Assembly (NCBI GenBank): GCA_007116425.1
Contig: SKIL01000042.1
Span: forward strand, 1 to 7,790
From: Bacteriovoracaceae bacterium
GTDB taxonomy: Bacteria; Bdellovibrionota; Bacteriovoracia; Bacteriovoracales; Bacteriovoracaceae
DNA: 7,790 nt
Reading direction: 5' to 3'
Under the pieces are notes generated by a model. It did no database searches and was not told where the DNA came from. It worked only from the letters and a program-made list of their open reading frames with translations. The position numbers were made by a program, and so were the translations under genes. Shown one piece after another: positions 1 through 7,619 of the stretch. Numbering within the stretch: the first letter of the stretch is position 1; each line of letters opens with the position of its first letter.

Positions 1-1668
1 GACTTTGTGCGTTCTGATCAAGACGATCAAATGTCTTTTTTCTTGCCCTCGTGGTCGCCTGGGTCTTATCTGATGCGCGAATATTCTCGAAATATCAGAA
101 GCCTTGAGGTTTTTGATGAATCTGGAGACCGAGTCTTTGTCCAACAATCTCATAAAAATCAATGGCTCGTAGATTTTAAAGATCATAAGAGCTCTAAAAA
201 ATTTAGTTTAAGCTACGAAGTTTATTGTCATGAGTTAACAGTGCGGACCTCTCATATCGACTCTTCCCATGCCTTCATTCATGGGCCTTCTGTGTTTATG
301 GGAGTTCTTAACTCCGAGATGAAAAATCCAACTTTGAAGGTAGATGTTCCCGCGCAGTGGTCAAAAATATCGACGGGACTTAAAGAAGTTTCCCAGAAAC
401 GCGATGAATTTATTTTTACGGCGGCGGACTACGATGAACTTATCGATGCTCCTCTTGAAATTGGTTGCCACGAAACAGATGGGTTCTATGTTGATGGGAA
501 GGCCCATGAACTTGCTTTTTATGGGTTAACACTGCCTGCCGGTAAAGAATTTTGCATGGATCTTAAGGACGATATTAAAAAGATTGTGGAGCATGTTTCT
601 AAGACTATGGGTGGAATGCCGTATGATGAAAAGTATACTTTTATTACTCATTTTGTTCCCGGTAAGTTCGGCGGTCTAGAGCACTTAAATTCAACAGCAT
701 TACATTTTTGTCCTCTAAAACTGAATGACCGCAAAATGTATTTGAAGTGGCTCGAGTTAGTTGCCCATGAGTATTTCCATACTTGGAACGTTAAGCGTAT
801 TAGACCTGTTGAGCTGGGACCTTTCGATTACGTCAGCGAGGCCATGACTCGCATGCATTGGCTAACAGAGGGGCTGACTAGCTTTATGGATCAGTTATTC
901 GTCTATCGTGCTGGTTTTTCTAAATTAGAAGAGTATTGCGATATGATGAAAGATAACTTTAATAATTATTGGAAAATTCCAGGTCGTCGCTTTGACTCCT
1001 TGGAAGATAGCTCGTTTAATGCTTGGATTAAGCTCTATCGTCCAGATGAAAACTCTCATAACTCATCTATTTCTTATTATTTAAAAGGTGGGATTGTCTT
1101 TTTTGCTCTTCATGTCTTGTTTGTAAAAGAAGGTAAAAAAATTGATGATCTCTTATCTCTTCTTTGGCAAAGATACCTTGATAATCCTTCCCGCGGAGTT
1201 GATGCTGAAGAAGTTTATGGGATGATTGAAAAAGTTGCAGGAAAGGATGTTTGTGAAAAGTTTGAAACAATGGTTCAAACGACTGAGGAAATCGACCTGC
1301 AGGCCTTATGTGAGTCAATTGGAATGAAGTTTGTCTATGATGATGAAGCGGCGTCTAAACCATATCTAGGGGTTAAAACTTCATCTCGAGGACAGAGGGT
1401 GTTTATTGACTCTGTAAGTTTAGATGGCCCAGGATATAGAAGCGGTCTTAATGCCGGAGATGAGATTATTGCGATCAATGGAATGAGAATAGACTCTGGA
1501 AAATGGTCAGATCACGTAAAGTATTTGTTGCCAGGACAGCGTTATCACTTTTTAGTTTCCAGACTTGAATATCTATGTGAATTAGATGTAGAGGTTGGCC
1601 CCGCCCCTAAGCTTTTAAAGGCCATAGAGGTGGCAGATGAAGTAAAACTAAGTAAAAGCTTAAATTAA
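1..1668 (+). CDS. M61-family metallopeptidase with C-terminal PDZ domain (5' partial)
   Basis: This is a zinc aminopeptidase of the M61 (glycyl aminopeptidase) family. Residue numbers count from the GTG at base 7. The N-terminal beta domain shows the family's WSPGSYLMREYSRN stretch at residues 16-29. The substrate-site motif GGLEH is at 222-226. The zinc site is HEYFH at 254-258, followed by TWNVKRIRP, and the probable third ligand is Glu288 in WLTEGLTSF. A PDZ domain runs from about 452 to 540, with the PYLGV start and the GLNAGDEIIAING core. The frame is open to base 1 and the N-terminal motif lies only 16 residues from the GTG, so the GTG is probably internal and some tens of residues lie outside the window; secretion therefore cannot be judged. 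The catalytic residues are intact. The family typically releases N-terminal Gly or Ala residues; the physiological substrate here is unknown. The 3' end overlaps the convergent phosphopantetheinyl transferase gene by 9 bp. Confidence 0.93.
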   Translation, partial: DFVRSDQDDQMSFFLPSWSPGSYLMREYSRNIRSLEVFDESGDRVFVQQSHKNQWLVDFKDHKSSKKFSLSYEVYCHELTVRTSHIDSSHAFIHGPSVFMGVLNSEMKNPTLKVDVPAQWSKISTGLKEVSQKRDEFIFTAADYDELIDAPLEIGCHETDGFYVDGKAHELAFYGLTLPAGKEFCMDLKDDIKKIVEHVSKTMGGMPYDEKYTFITHFVPGKFGGLEHLNSTALHFCPLKLNDRKMYLKWLELVAHEYFHTWNVKRIRPVELGPFDYVSEAMTRMHWLTEGLTSFMDQLFVYRAGFSKLEEYCDMMKDNFNNYWKIPGRRFDSLEDSSFNAWIKLYRPDENSHNSSISYYLKGGIVFFALHVLFVKEGKKIDDLLSLLWQRYLDNPSRGVDAEEVYGMIEKVAGKDVCEKFETMVQTTEEIDLQALCESIGMKFVYDDEAASKPYLGVKTSSRGQRVFIDSVSLDGPGYRSGLNAGDEIIAINGMRIDSGKWSDHVKYLLPGQRYHFLVSRLEYLCELDVEVGPAPKLLKAIEVADEVKLSKSLN

Positions 1669-2412
1669 GTCTGTTTGTAAACTTTCTTTCCAAGCAATGG
1701 CCCACGAAATCAGAAGTGGGCCTTCTTTGTTTTTAGCGCCTTCACTTTCAGGCCAAAGTAAAACTCTAGTCCAAAAGCGACCAGCAATGCGCACATTTTG
1801 ATCGACGGAAATATAATGAAAATTTTCATTGTCTTGGATCACGATTTTTGTCAGTGTTAAAACCTCTTCATTTTTTTGCAGTAGAGAGAATGCAGCTTTA
1901 AAGGCGGCCTCTTTAATTGACCATTGTTTCACAATATCTTGGCCTTTTTTGTTCTGTAGTTTTTTTGCATCTGAGGAATTTTGAATAAACTTGATAATAT
2001 CTTGCTTGATCTCTCTATTTAACCACTCAATATCGAGACCAAAACTGTACTTTTTAGATAATTTTGATTCTTTTTTACAAAAGAAACTTGCGCCGACATT
2101 ACCTTTAGTATGGGATAGTGAACAGGGACCTGGCCTTAGAGTGGTTGAATGAAAGTATAGATCGGTTTGTGCTTGTTGTAGTTTGTTCTCTAGGCTTGAC
2201 CGGTCATAGCCAATGAGAGGAAGTCTAGCACTAATATATTCTGTCTTTCTTTTGTCTGAGAATTCTTCAAATTTTTTGAATGGAACGAGGTTTAAAAACG
2301 GGCCTAATGCGGATGGAGAAGTCTGCGTTAATTGACACACCCCAATAGTAGGCCCTAGGTCTTTGGTCAATTTTTCATTATAAATTTGCGGTTCAAAGTA
2401 GAAGTATCTCAT
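1660..2412 (-). CDS. 4'-phosphopantetheinyl transferase, EntD/Sfp-like
   Basis: This 250-residue protein belongs to the superfamily that moves 4'-phosphopantetheine from coenzyme A to a serine of acyl- or peptidyl-carrier proteins, turning apo into holo forms in the cytoplasm. Three family motifs occur in order: SLSHTKG at 98-104, GLDIE at 125-129 (Asp127 and Glu129 as probable Mg ligands) and WSIKEAAFKA at 164-173 (Glu168 and Lys172). The length and the WSIKEAAFKA form suit the EntD/Sfp class rather than the shorter AcpS class. A weak Shine-Dalgarno (AAAGGG) lies about 9 nt before the ATG. No siderophore, polyketide or fatty-acid gene lies beside it, so the carrier protein it serves cannot be told; it could be the general fatty-acid ACP or a secondary-metabolite carrier. 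It converges on the M61 peptidase gene, with a 9-bp overlap of 3' ends, and is divergent from glnN across a 189-bp spacer. Confidence 0.88.
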   Translation of the reverse strand: MRYFYFEPQIYNEKLTKDLGPTIGVCQLTQTSPSALGPFLNLVPFKKFEEFSDKRKTEYISARLPLIGYDRSSLENKLQQAQTDLYFHSTTLRPGPCSLSHTKGNVGASFFCKKESKLSKKYSFGLDIEWLNREIKQDIIKFIQNSSDAKKLQNKKGQDIVKQWSIKEAAFKAAFSLLQKNEEVLTLTKIVIQDNENFHYISVDQNVRIAGRFWTRVLLWPESEGAKNKEGPLLISWAIAWKESLQTDLI

Positions 2413-2486
2413 GGAGACGGCCCTTTTTATTAGCTTTTCTTATACTTGACATAAGATTTTTTTATGGCCAAAGTTTTTAAAATCTC

Positions 2487-2514
2487 ATTATAATCTTAAC
2501 GCTAAATTCGTAAA
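2487..2514 (-). promoter_or_regulatory. candidate sigma-70 promoter for the phosphopantetheinyl transferase gene
   Basis: On the minus strand, TATAAT (bases 2492-2487, a full match to the -10 consensus) is preceded at 16 bp by TTTACG (2514-2509, 4 of 6 matches to TTGACA). Transcription would start near 2480, giving a leader of about 70 nt. The element ATTATAAT is symmetrical, so a TATAAT also reads on the plus strand at 2489-2494, where it could serve glnN; no acceptable -35 box sits 16-18 bp upstream of it there. The surrounding spacer is AT-rich, so chance matches are likely. Confidence 0.3.
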
Positions 2515-2590
2515 TGACTATGTTTAAAAAGTATAAATTGATTTCTTTGAGTTTAAATACAAAAATGATCATGGATTTTTATTCGCAAAA

Positions 2591-2595
2591 AGGAG
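2591..2595 (+). promoter_or_regulatory. ribosome binding site of glnN
   Basis: AGGAG, preceded by a run of A, lies 6 nt before the ATG at 2602. It is the clearest Shine-Dalgarno in the window and fixes the start of glnN. The downstream gene starts show much weaker sites. Confidence 0.85.
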
Positions 2596-2601
2596 TTTCA
2601 G

Positions 2602-4800
2602 ATGCCGAGTAGAGAAAATAGAGTTCAGGCCCGTTTTGAGGCGATGAATCGCAAATTTAGAGTTATTGATTACCCACTTGATTCAAAGGGTGATCAACTT
2701 AATGTAAGTGACTTTTATGGCGAAAATGTCTTTGATATCTCCACAACCAAAGAGATTCCTGATGATGTAAGAAAAGAATTACTTGATGTGGCAAGATCTG
2801 GAAAGCGTTTGGATAAAAACCACGCTGATATCGTGGCCAACTCTGTAACGAAGTGGGCAACAGATAGAGGTGCGACACATTTTTGTCACTGGTTTCAACC
2901 ATTGACTGGCTCTAGTGCTGAAAAACATGATGCCTTTTTGACCATCAAAAATGGAAGGCCAATCGAGCGTTTGAGTGTATCTCAATTGCTTCAAGGTGAA
3001 CCCGATGCCTCTTCTCTTCCTCATGGTGGCTCTCGCTCAACATTTGAGGCCAGAGGGTATACGACTTGGGATTTGACTTCACCAATGTTTTTAGTTGAGG
3101 GACCTAATGGGAAGACATTATGTATTCCTACTGCTTATGTATCATACGAAGGTCATGCTCTCGATATGAAAACGCCGTTACTTAGAAGTATTTCGGCCCT
3201 TTCTGAAGAGGCGACAAAGTTTTTAAAGTTAATTGGTCGCACTGAGGCCGATCATGTTGGTGTCACTATTGGATGTGAGCAAGAGTACTTTTTAGTGGAT
3301 AAAGCTTTTTACTATTCACGCCCTGACTTAGTTATGACAGGCAGGACAATGATGGGTTCATCAGCAGTTAAAAACCAACAATTAGAAGACCACTATTTTG
3401 GTGTTATTCCTGATCGAGTGATGGCCTTTATGCAAGAGCTTGATTATGAGTTATACCGTTTGGGAATTCCTGCAAAAACTCGTCACAATGAAGTCGCACC
3501 AGGGCAGTATGAAATTGCACCAATCTTTAGTGATGCCAACGTTGCTGCAGATAATAATCAATTATTAATGGCCATGATTCGAAAAGTGGCCGAAAGACAT
3601 GATTTCGTCGCCCTAATGCACGAGAAGCCTTACCAGGGAATTAATGGAAGTGGAAAGCATGTGAACTGGTCTTTGGCCGATAATACGGGCTTTAATTTAC
3701 TCGAACCTGGACAACAAGACCCACACCAGAATACTGTTTTCTTAGCGGCCGTTGCTATGGTTGTTGAGGCCGTTCGTCGCCACTCAGGCGCTTTAAGAAT
3801 GGCAATAGCAAGTCATAGTAATGATCATCGTCTTGGTGCAAACGAAGCTCCTCCAAGTATTATTTCAGTTTTCCTTGGTTCTACGCTTGAGAAAATTCTA
3901 GAGTCAATCAAGGATGGGAAGAAAGTAGATTCTTCTGAGGGCTCTACATTGATGGAAATCAATGCTAAGCAATTAGCTGATTTGATGAAAGATAATACCG
4001 ACCGAAACAGAACTTCTCCATTTGCTTTTACTGGCAATAAGTTCGAGTTTCGTGCGGTCGGGTCATCTGCTGCGATTGGCTTCCCCGTAAGTATTTTAAA
4101 TGCGGCCGTTTTGGATGTTTTTAAAGATACGAATGCCTATTTAGAAGCTGAAATTCAAAAAGGTGTTGCTCCCGAGCAAGCGCTTTTACAAATTACAGAA
4201 AAATGGGTCAAAGATTCATTTCATGTCATTTTTAACGGCGATGGTTACTCACAAGAGTGGGTTGAGGAAGCAGAAAGAAGAGGCCTTCCAAACTATAAAA
4301 CAACAGCAGATGCACTAAAAGTTCTTAAAGATGAAAAGCAAATGGCCTTTCTTTTAGAGAGTAAGGTTTATAACAAGGCCGAGCTTGATATGCGCTATAA
4401 CGTTCTTGTTGAGCGTTATGTTAAGCATCGTGAAATTGAATTTAAAATTTTAAACAATCTCGTTAATCAAAACGTTATTCCTGCGGTTTTAGATTATAAG
4501 AAGAGCTTGTTCGATGTTATGACTCAGCAGAAGTCTTTAAAAATTGAAACGGCGATTGAAGGAGAAGTTGTCAAAACGATTAACTTGGCCTTGCGTGATC
4601 TTTATGAGATTTATACGCGATATCAAACATGTATTGAACAGGAGCTTGGTAAAGAGCCTGAGGATGTTATCGACTTTATCGCGAGTGAGTTTTTACCTCT
4701 TTCTGAGGGACTTGCAGAGGTTTGTAATCGAATTGAAGACTTGATTCCGAATCGCTACTGGTCACTTCCAAAGTACCACGAGATGCTTTTTATTAAGTAA
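2602..4800 (+). CDS. glnN: glutamine synthetase type III
   Basis: The enzyme makes glutamine from glutamate, ammonia and ATP in the cytoplasm, the entry point of nitrogen assimilation. At 732 residues it has the size of the GSIII class (about 700-730) rather than GSI or GSII. Class III motifs are visible: HWFQPLTGSSAEKHDAF at 96-112, GCEQEYFLVD at 224-233, RHNEVAPGQYEIAP at 294-307, KPYQGINGSGKHVNWSL at 342-358 and NRTSPFAFTGNKFEFR at 469-484. These cover the ammonia/glutamate pocket, the metal-binding glutamates and the ATP site. The long C-terminal helical region after about residue 500 is typical of the class. The ATG at 2602 follows AGGAG with good spacing. I see no adenylylation signature as in GSI. 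No nitrogen regulatory gene (glnB, amtB, ntrBC) lies alongside and no GG-N10-GC sigma-54 promoter is visible upstream. It ends at a strong terminator 9 bp beyond its stop. Confidence 0.97.
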   Translation: MPSRENRVQARFEAMNRKFRVIDYPLDSKGDQLNVSDFYGENVFDISTTKEIPDDVRKELLDVARSGKRLDKNHADIVANSVTKWATDRGATHFCHWFQPLTGSSAEKHDAFLTIKNGRPIERLSVSQLLQGEPDASSLPHGGSRSTFEARGYTTWDLTSPMFLVEGPNGKTLCIPTAYVSYEGHALDMKTPLLRSISALSEEATKFLKLIGRTEADHVGVTIGCEQEYFLVDKAFYYSRPDLVMTGRTMMGSSAVKNQQLEDHYFGVIPDRVMAFMQELDYELYRLGIPAKTRHNEVAPGQYEIAPIFSDANVAADNNQLLMAMIRKVAERHDFVALMHEKPYQGINGSGKHVNWSLADNTGFNLLEPGQQDPHQNTVFLAAVAMVVEAVRRHSGALRMAIASHSNDHRLGANEAPPSIISVFLGSTLEKILESIKDGKKVDSSEGSTLMEINAKQLADLMKDNTDRNRTSPFAFTGNKFEFRAVGSSAAIGFPVSILNAAVLDVFKDTNAYLEAEIQKGVAPEQALLQITEKWVKDSFHVIFNGDGYSQEWVEEAERRGLPNYKTTADALKVLKDEKQMAFLLESKVYNKAELDMRYNVLVERYVKHREIEFKILNNLVNQNVIPAVLDYKKSLFDVMTQQKSLKIETAIEGEVVKTINLALRDLYEIYTRYQTCIEQELGKEPEDVIDFIASEFLPLSEGLAEVCNRIEDLIPNRYWSLPKYHEMLFIK

Positions 4801-4809
4801 TTTTTAAAC

Positions 4810-4855
4810 GCCTAAGACCAAATTCAAATAAAGAATTTGGTCTTAGGCACTTTTT
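4810..4855 (+). terminator. strong intrinsic terminator of glnN, shared with the convergent gene
   Basis: The two arms GCCTAAGACCAAATTC (4810-4825) and its exact reverse complement (4833-4848) form a perfect 16-bp stem with the 7-nt loop AAATAAA. After two bases a run of five T (4851-4855) follows on the plus strand, as in a Rho-independent terminator 9 nt past the glnN stop. On the minus strand the same hairpin is followed by a weaker T/A-rich stretch, so it may also end the methyltransferase transcript. The right arm lies wholly inside that gene's coding sequence. Confidence 0.9.
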
Positions 4856-6134
4856 CTTCATCTACTCCAAACACACCAATATTTCTTGGAGAGAGCTTCT
4901 CTTCAAAAAACTCTAGGACGTAGCTTTTCTTTCCGTTTTCTTCAAGGTAAGCAGCTCTGTCACGCAAAAGGTAAAGCTCTAATGGCCTTCCAAGTCTCCA
5001 CCGAATAATATTTTGTAAATACATTTTGCGAATTCTTTTTTGCGTGATAGATGAATCAAAATATTTTTGAAGTTGTGTGGCCGTAAGCTTTGAAGACTGT
5101 GTACTGGGAAAATCAAACTTGGCAAGCTTTGCTTGCGCATATGGCCCAAATTCTCCCCAATATTCTCGTGGTCTCGAGTCTCCAACAGAACGAATATGGT
5201 TGACTCCAAGTTCTTCGTTTAAGTAGAGGTGTATGGCATAGCGAAAGGCCTTAACGCGCTCTTTTAAAAGATATTTATTCCAAGACATTTCATCGTGGCC
5301 TCTGGTCGCAAGCGTGAGTCCAAACGGTGTAAAATCTAATGGTACGGTGCGAGCATGTTCGGAGAGATGCGTATCTTGGTGGTGGCACATTTTATAATAA
5401 CAGCACCCAAAATTGAGTACTCCTTTTTGTTGCGCTTCAATTGCCATTTTCAAATGGGAGACGGCCAGTGGACCACATGTGTGAAGGCCAATAGAGAAGT
5501 CATGCTCACAGAAGAGGTGACGTGATTCAGATTTTGCCAACTCTTCTTGAGATGTAATCGTCGGAAGCACTCCGTGTACGAATTTTATTTTTCCTGGGTT
5601 TTCTGGGTGAGGATATTTATTTAAACGTTTTAGCCCTGTCTCTTGTAGCTTTCTATCCTGGTCGATAGTCGTAAAATTCATGCCGTAGTATAGGCCCATA
5701 ATCCTTGCAAGATGTCCTACTCCGCCGCCTATATCCATTAATTGCAGATTCTTGAGCTCTGGGTGCTGTTTAAAAAACTGAGCGAGTGTTTGCACTTCAT
5801 GCTGCTTTTTTTCAGTTACACTGGTCGTCGCCCAAGTGGGAAGTTTGTCGAGCTGTTGTGGTAAAATTTTTGAAATTTGAATAAGTTCATGAATTTCACT
5901 TAGAAAATTCTTAAAACTCTGTTCACCAATGCTTTCCAAAGGCATTTTGCGAGCATCGATTTTCCAGAGTTCTTCTGGGGGCAATTGGTCAAGATATTCT
6001 ACCCAAGTCTGTGGATAGATCTCGTTCAAGCGTTTTTCTGTATAGTCTAATACTTCTAGCGACCAAATATCAGTCCACACTTTTAAAAAAGAGTGAAGAT
6101 GTGTTAAATGTTGGCGATGAGCTTGGGCCGTCAT
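4824..6134 (-). CDS. METTL25/METTL25B (RRNAD1)-like SAM-dependent methyltransferase
   Basis: This 436-residue protein has a class I SAM-binding fold: DIGGGVGHL at 134-142 is the glycine-rich motif I and TTIDQD at 155-160 the acidic end of beta-2. Other marks match what I recall of the eukaryotic METTL25/METTL25B family (Pfam Methyltransf_32): KKQHE at 109-113 just before the SAM domain, HTCGPL at 218-223 (HACGDL in human METTL25B), GCCYYKM at 243-249 (GCCYMKL), and a C-terminal LLRDRAAYLEENG...LSPRN at 389-418 (LLDRLLYLQEQG...LSPRN). The similarity therefore spans the protein, not only the Rossmann core. It is not a KsgA-type dimethylase. The substrate cannot be read from sequence; RNA or protein are both possible. 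The start at 6134 has only a distant AAAGG (14 nt). Its last five sense codons and part of the stop lie in the terminator hairpin of glnN. It is divergent from murD across 30 bp. Confidence 0.85.
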   Translation of the reverse strand: MTAQAHRQHLTHLHSFLKVWTDIWSLEVLDYTEKRLNEIYPQTWVEYLDQLPPEELWKIDARKMPLESIGEQSFKNFLSEIHELIQISKILPQQLDKLPTWATTSVTEKKQHEVQTLAQFFKQHPELKNLQLMDIGGGVGHLARIMGLYYGMNFTTIDQDRKLQETGLKRLNKYPHPENPGKIKFVHGVLPTITSQEELAKSESRHLFCEHDFSIGLHTCGPLAVSHLKMAIEAQQKGVLNFGCCYYKMCHHQDTHLSEHARTVPLDFTPFGLTLATRGHDEMSWNKYLLKERVKAFRYAIHLYLNEELGVNHIRSVGDSRPREYWGEFGPYAQAKLAKFDFPSTQSSKLTATQLQKYFDSSITQKRIRKMYLQNIIRWRLGRPLELYLLRDRAAYLEENGKKSYVLEFFEEKLSPRNIGVFGVDEEKVPKTKFFI

Positions 6135-6164
6135 ATGATGAACTCATACCTTTAAAAAAGCGAT

Positions 6165-7619
6165 GTGTCATTGAATTTTAAGCAAACTAAAGACATCAAA
6201 GATTTACTATTTAATTGTCGTGCTCAAGACTCGCAGAATTCTGTTTTAATCCTTGGGATGGGGACATCGGGGCTTTCGGCCTTGCGTCTATGTTTAGATT
6301 TGGGCCTTAATACGATTGCTGTTAACTCGGGCCCGGTCGATGATTGGAGACAAAAAATTGATTCGAAGCTTTTAACAAGTTCAAATCTAGAGCTTTTTTC
6401 ACAAGAAGAGCTTGAGAAGTCTACTGATTTACAAAACATTTCAGTACTGATCTTAAGTCCTGGGATTGCCCAAGAAAATGATTTTGTCGTTAATCTATTA
6501 TCTCAAAATCCTAAGTGTGCTGTTATTTCAGAAATCGAACTTGGTGGCCTTTTTCTTTACTCCGATGATGGCGCTAGAACGAACGAGTCTGTTATTGGAG
6601 TTACTGGGACAAATGGGAAGACAACGACCGTTAGTTTGTTGGCCGAAATGTATCAAAAAAGTCAGCGCTCTGTTTTTTTAGGCGGAAATATCGGAACTCC
6701 CTTCTGTGACTATATTTCAGATCGGCTTGCTGGCCGTCAAAAGACTGTCGATTTTATTGTTTTAGAGCTTTCAAGCTTTCAGCTCGAGACGACAGAGCTT
6801 TTACCTCTTGATTTTTCTTGCTATCTCAACCTGAGCTTAAATCATTCTGAGCGCTATGAATCACTTGAAAAATATGGCCTAGCGAAATGGCGAATTGTTG
6901 AACTGACAAATGAAAAAAGCTGCCTTCCGAATGATTCTGTTCCCAGAGGACAGACAGAAAATTTAAAGTCACAAATAATTCGAGTTTCGGATATTAAATC
7001 GGAAATTGATTTAAAGCATTTATCTATTCCAGGTGAGCATAATCGTGAAAATGCTCGTTTTGCACTGTGGGCCTTTCAAGAGTCAATGGGTTACAAGGGC
7101 TTCGAACTTCCGCATGATCAAGAACTTGAGCGCATTTTGAGTGAGTTTAAAGGAGTCGAACACCGTATTGAAAGAGTGAAAGCACCAGCTCATCATGGCC
7201 CTGTATTTAATGATGCTAAAAGTACTAATTGGAATGCGACTCAAACGGCGCTTCAGGCGGTCCAAGAGTATCAGTTACCAATTTCTCTTTTATTAGGTGG
7301 AAAGGTAAGAAGGTTAGATGATGAGTTTAAGCGCGATGCTAAAGCTTTCTTAAGTCATCTCCATGAAATGAACGTGACGAGACTCTACCTTTTTGGTGAA
7401 TCTGGACCTATCTTTTATGAAATCTTAAAAAAAATGGACTTAAATGGTCTGGAAACTTCACTGTTCGATCGACTTGATGATCTTTTTGAACAGTACAGGC
7501 CTGAAGAGTGTGTTCTCTTATTTTCGCCGGCCCTGCCTTCTTTTGATCAGTATTTGAATTATATGGAACGCGGAAAGCACTTTAAATCACTGGTTGGGAC
7601 TTATTTCAATAACCTGTGA
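6165..7619 (+). CDS. murD: UDP-N-acetylmuramoyl-L-alanine:D-glutamate ligase
   Basis: MurD adds D-glutamate to UDP-MurNAc-L-Ala using ATP, the second amino-acid step of peptidoglycan precursor synthesis, in the cytoplasm. The 484 residues show all three Mur ligase domains. The N-terminal UDP-binding part has LGMGTSGLSA at 30-39. The ATPase part has the P-loop GTNGKTT at 148-154, ELSSFQLE at 201-208, LNLSLNHSERY at 221-231 and Lys241, the probable carbamylated lysine. The C-terminal part has GEHNRENA at 290-297, EHR at 332-334, NDAKSTN at 349-355 and a SFDQYLNYMERG tail. All seven residues described as invariant in Mur ligases are present (Lys152, Glu201, His227, Asn293, Asn296, Arg334, Asp350). 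The start is GTG: an in-frame stop lies at 6153-6155 and no in-frame ATG precedes the nucleotide-binding fold. No clear Shine-Dalgarno is seen. There are about 20 extra residues before the first beta strand. Neighbouring division and cell-wall genes are absent, so it stands outside a dcw cluster here. Confidence 0.95.
   Translation: MSLNFKQTKDIKDLLFNCRAQDSQNSVLILGMGTSGLSALRLCLDLGLNTIAVNSGPVDDWRQKIDSKLLTSSNLELFSQEELEKSTDLQNISVLILSPGIAQENDFVVNLLSQNPKCAVISEIELGGLFLYSDDGARTNESVIGVTGTNGKTTTVSLLAEMYQKSQRSVFLGGNIGTPFCDYISDRLAGRQKTVDFIVLELSSFQLETTELLPLDFSCYLNLSLNHSERYESLEKYGLAKWRIVELTNEKSCLPNDSVPRGQTENLKSQIIRVSDIKSEIDLKHLSIPGEHNRENARFALWAFQESMGYKGFELPHDQELERILSEFKGVEHRIERVKAPAHHGPVFNDAKSTNWNATQTALQAVQEYQLPISLLLGGKVRRLDDEFKRDAKAFLSHLHEMNVTRLYLFGESGPIFYEILKKMDLNGLETSLFDRLDDLFEQYRPEECVLLFSPALPSFDQYLNYMERGKHFKSLVGTYFNNL

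Noticed and set aside
7..9. GTG at base 7 as the true start of the M61 peptidase
   Set aside because: The frame is open to base 1 and the conserved N-terminal WSPGSY motif lies only 16 residues in, so part of the N-terminal domain is missing; the gene is cut by the window.
1608..1662. Inverted repeat TAAGCTTTTA / TAAAAGCTTA as a terminator of the M61 gene
   Set aside because: The arms are AT-rich, 35 nt apart, lie inside the coding sequence and lack a T-run, so chance is the simpler reading.
2446..2494. TTGACA (2446-2451) and TATAAT (2489-2494) on the plus strand as a perfect glnN promoter
   Set aside because: The spacing is 37 bp, far from the 16-18 bp a sigma-70 promoter needs, and no -10-like hexamer lies at the right distance after TTGACA.
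2413..2601. Sigma-54/NtrC control of glnN
   Set aside because: I looked for GG-N10-GC upstream of glnN and found none. The GG at 2466-2467 is followed by AA at the expected GC position.
4979..5209. 76-codon minus-strand frame inside the methyltransferase gene
   Set aside because: It lies entirely within the strongly supported METTL25-like coding sequence in another frame and has no family features. The same holds for other short frames inside the M61, glnN and murD genes.
4824..6134. KsgA/RsmA-type rRNA adenine dimethylase, as the RRNAD1 name might suggest
   Set aside because: The KsgA catalytic NLPY motif is absent, whereas the GCCYYKM and LSPRN motifs point to the METTL25 family.
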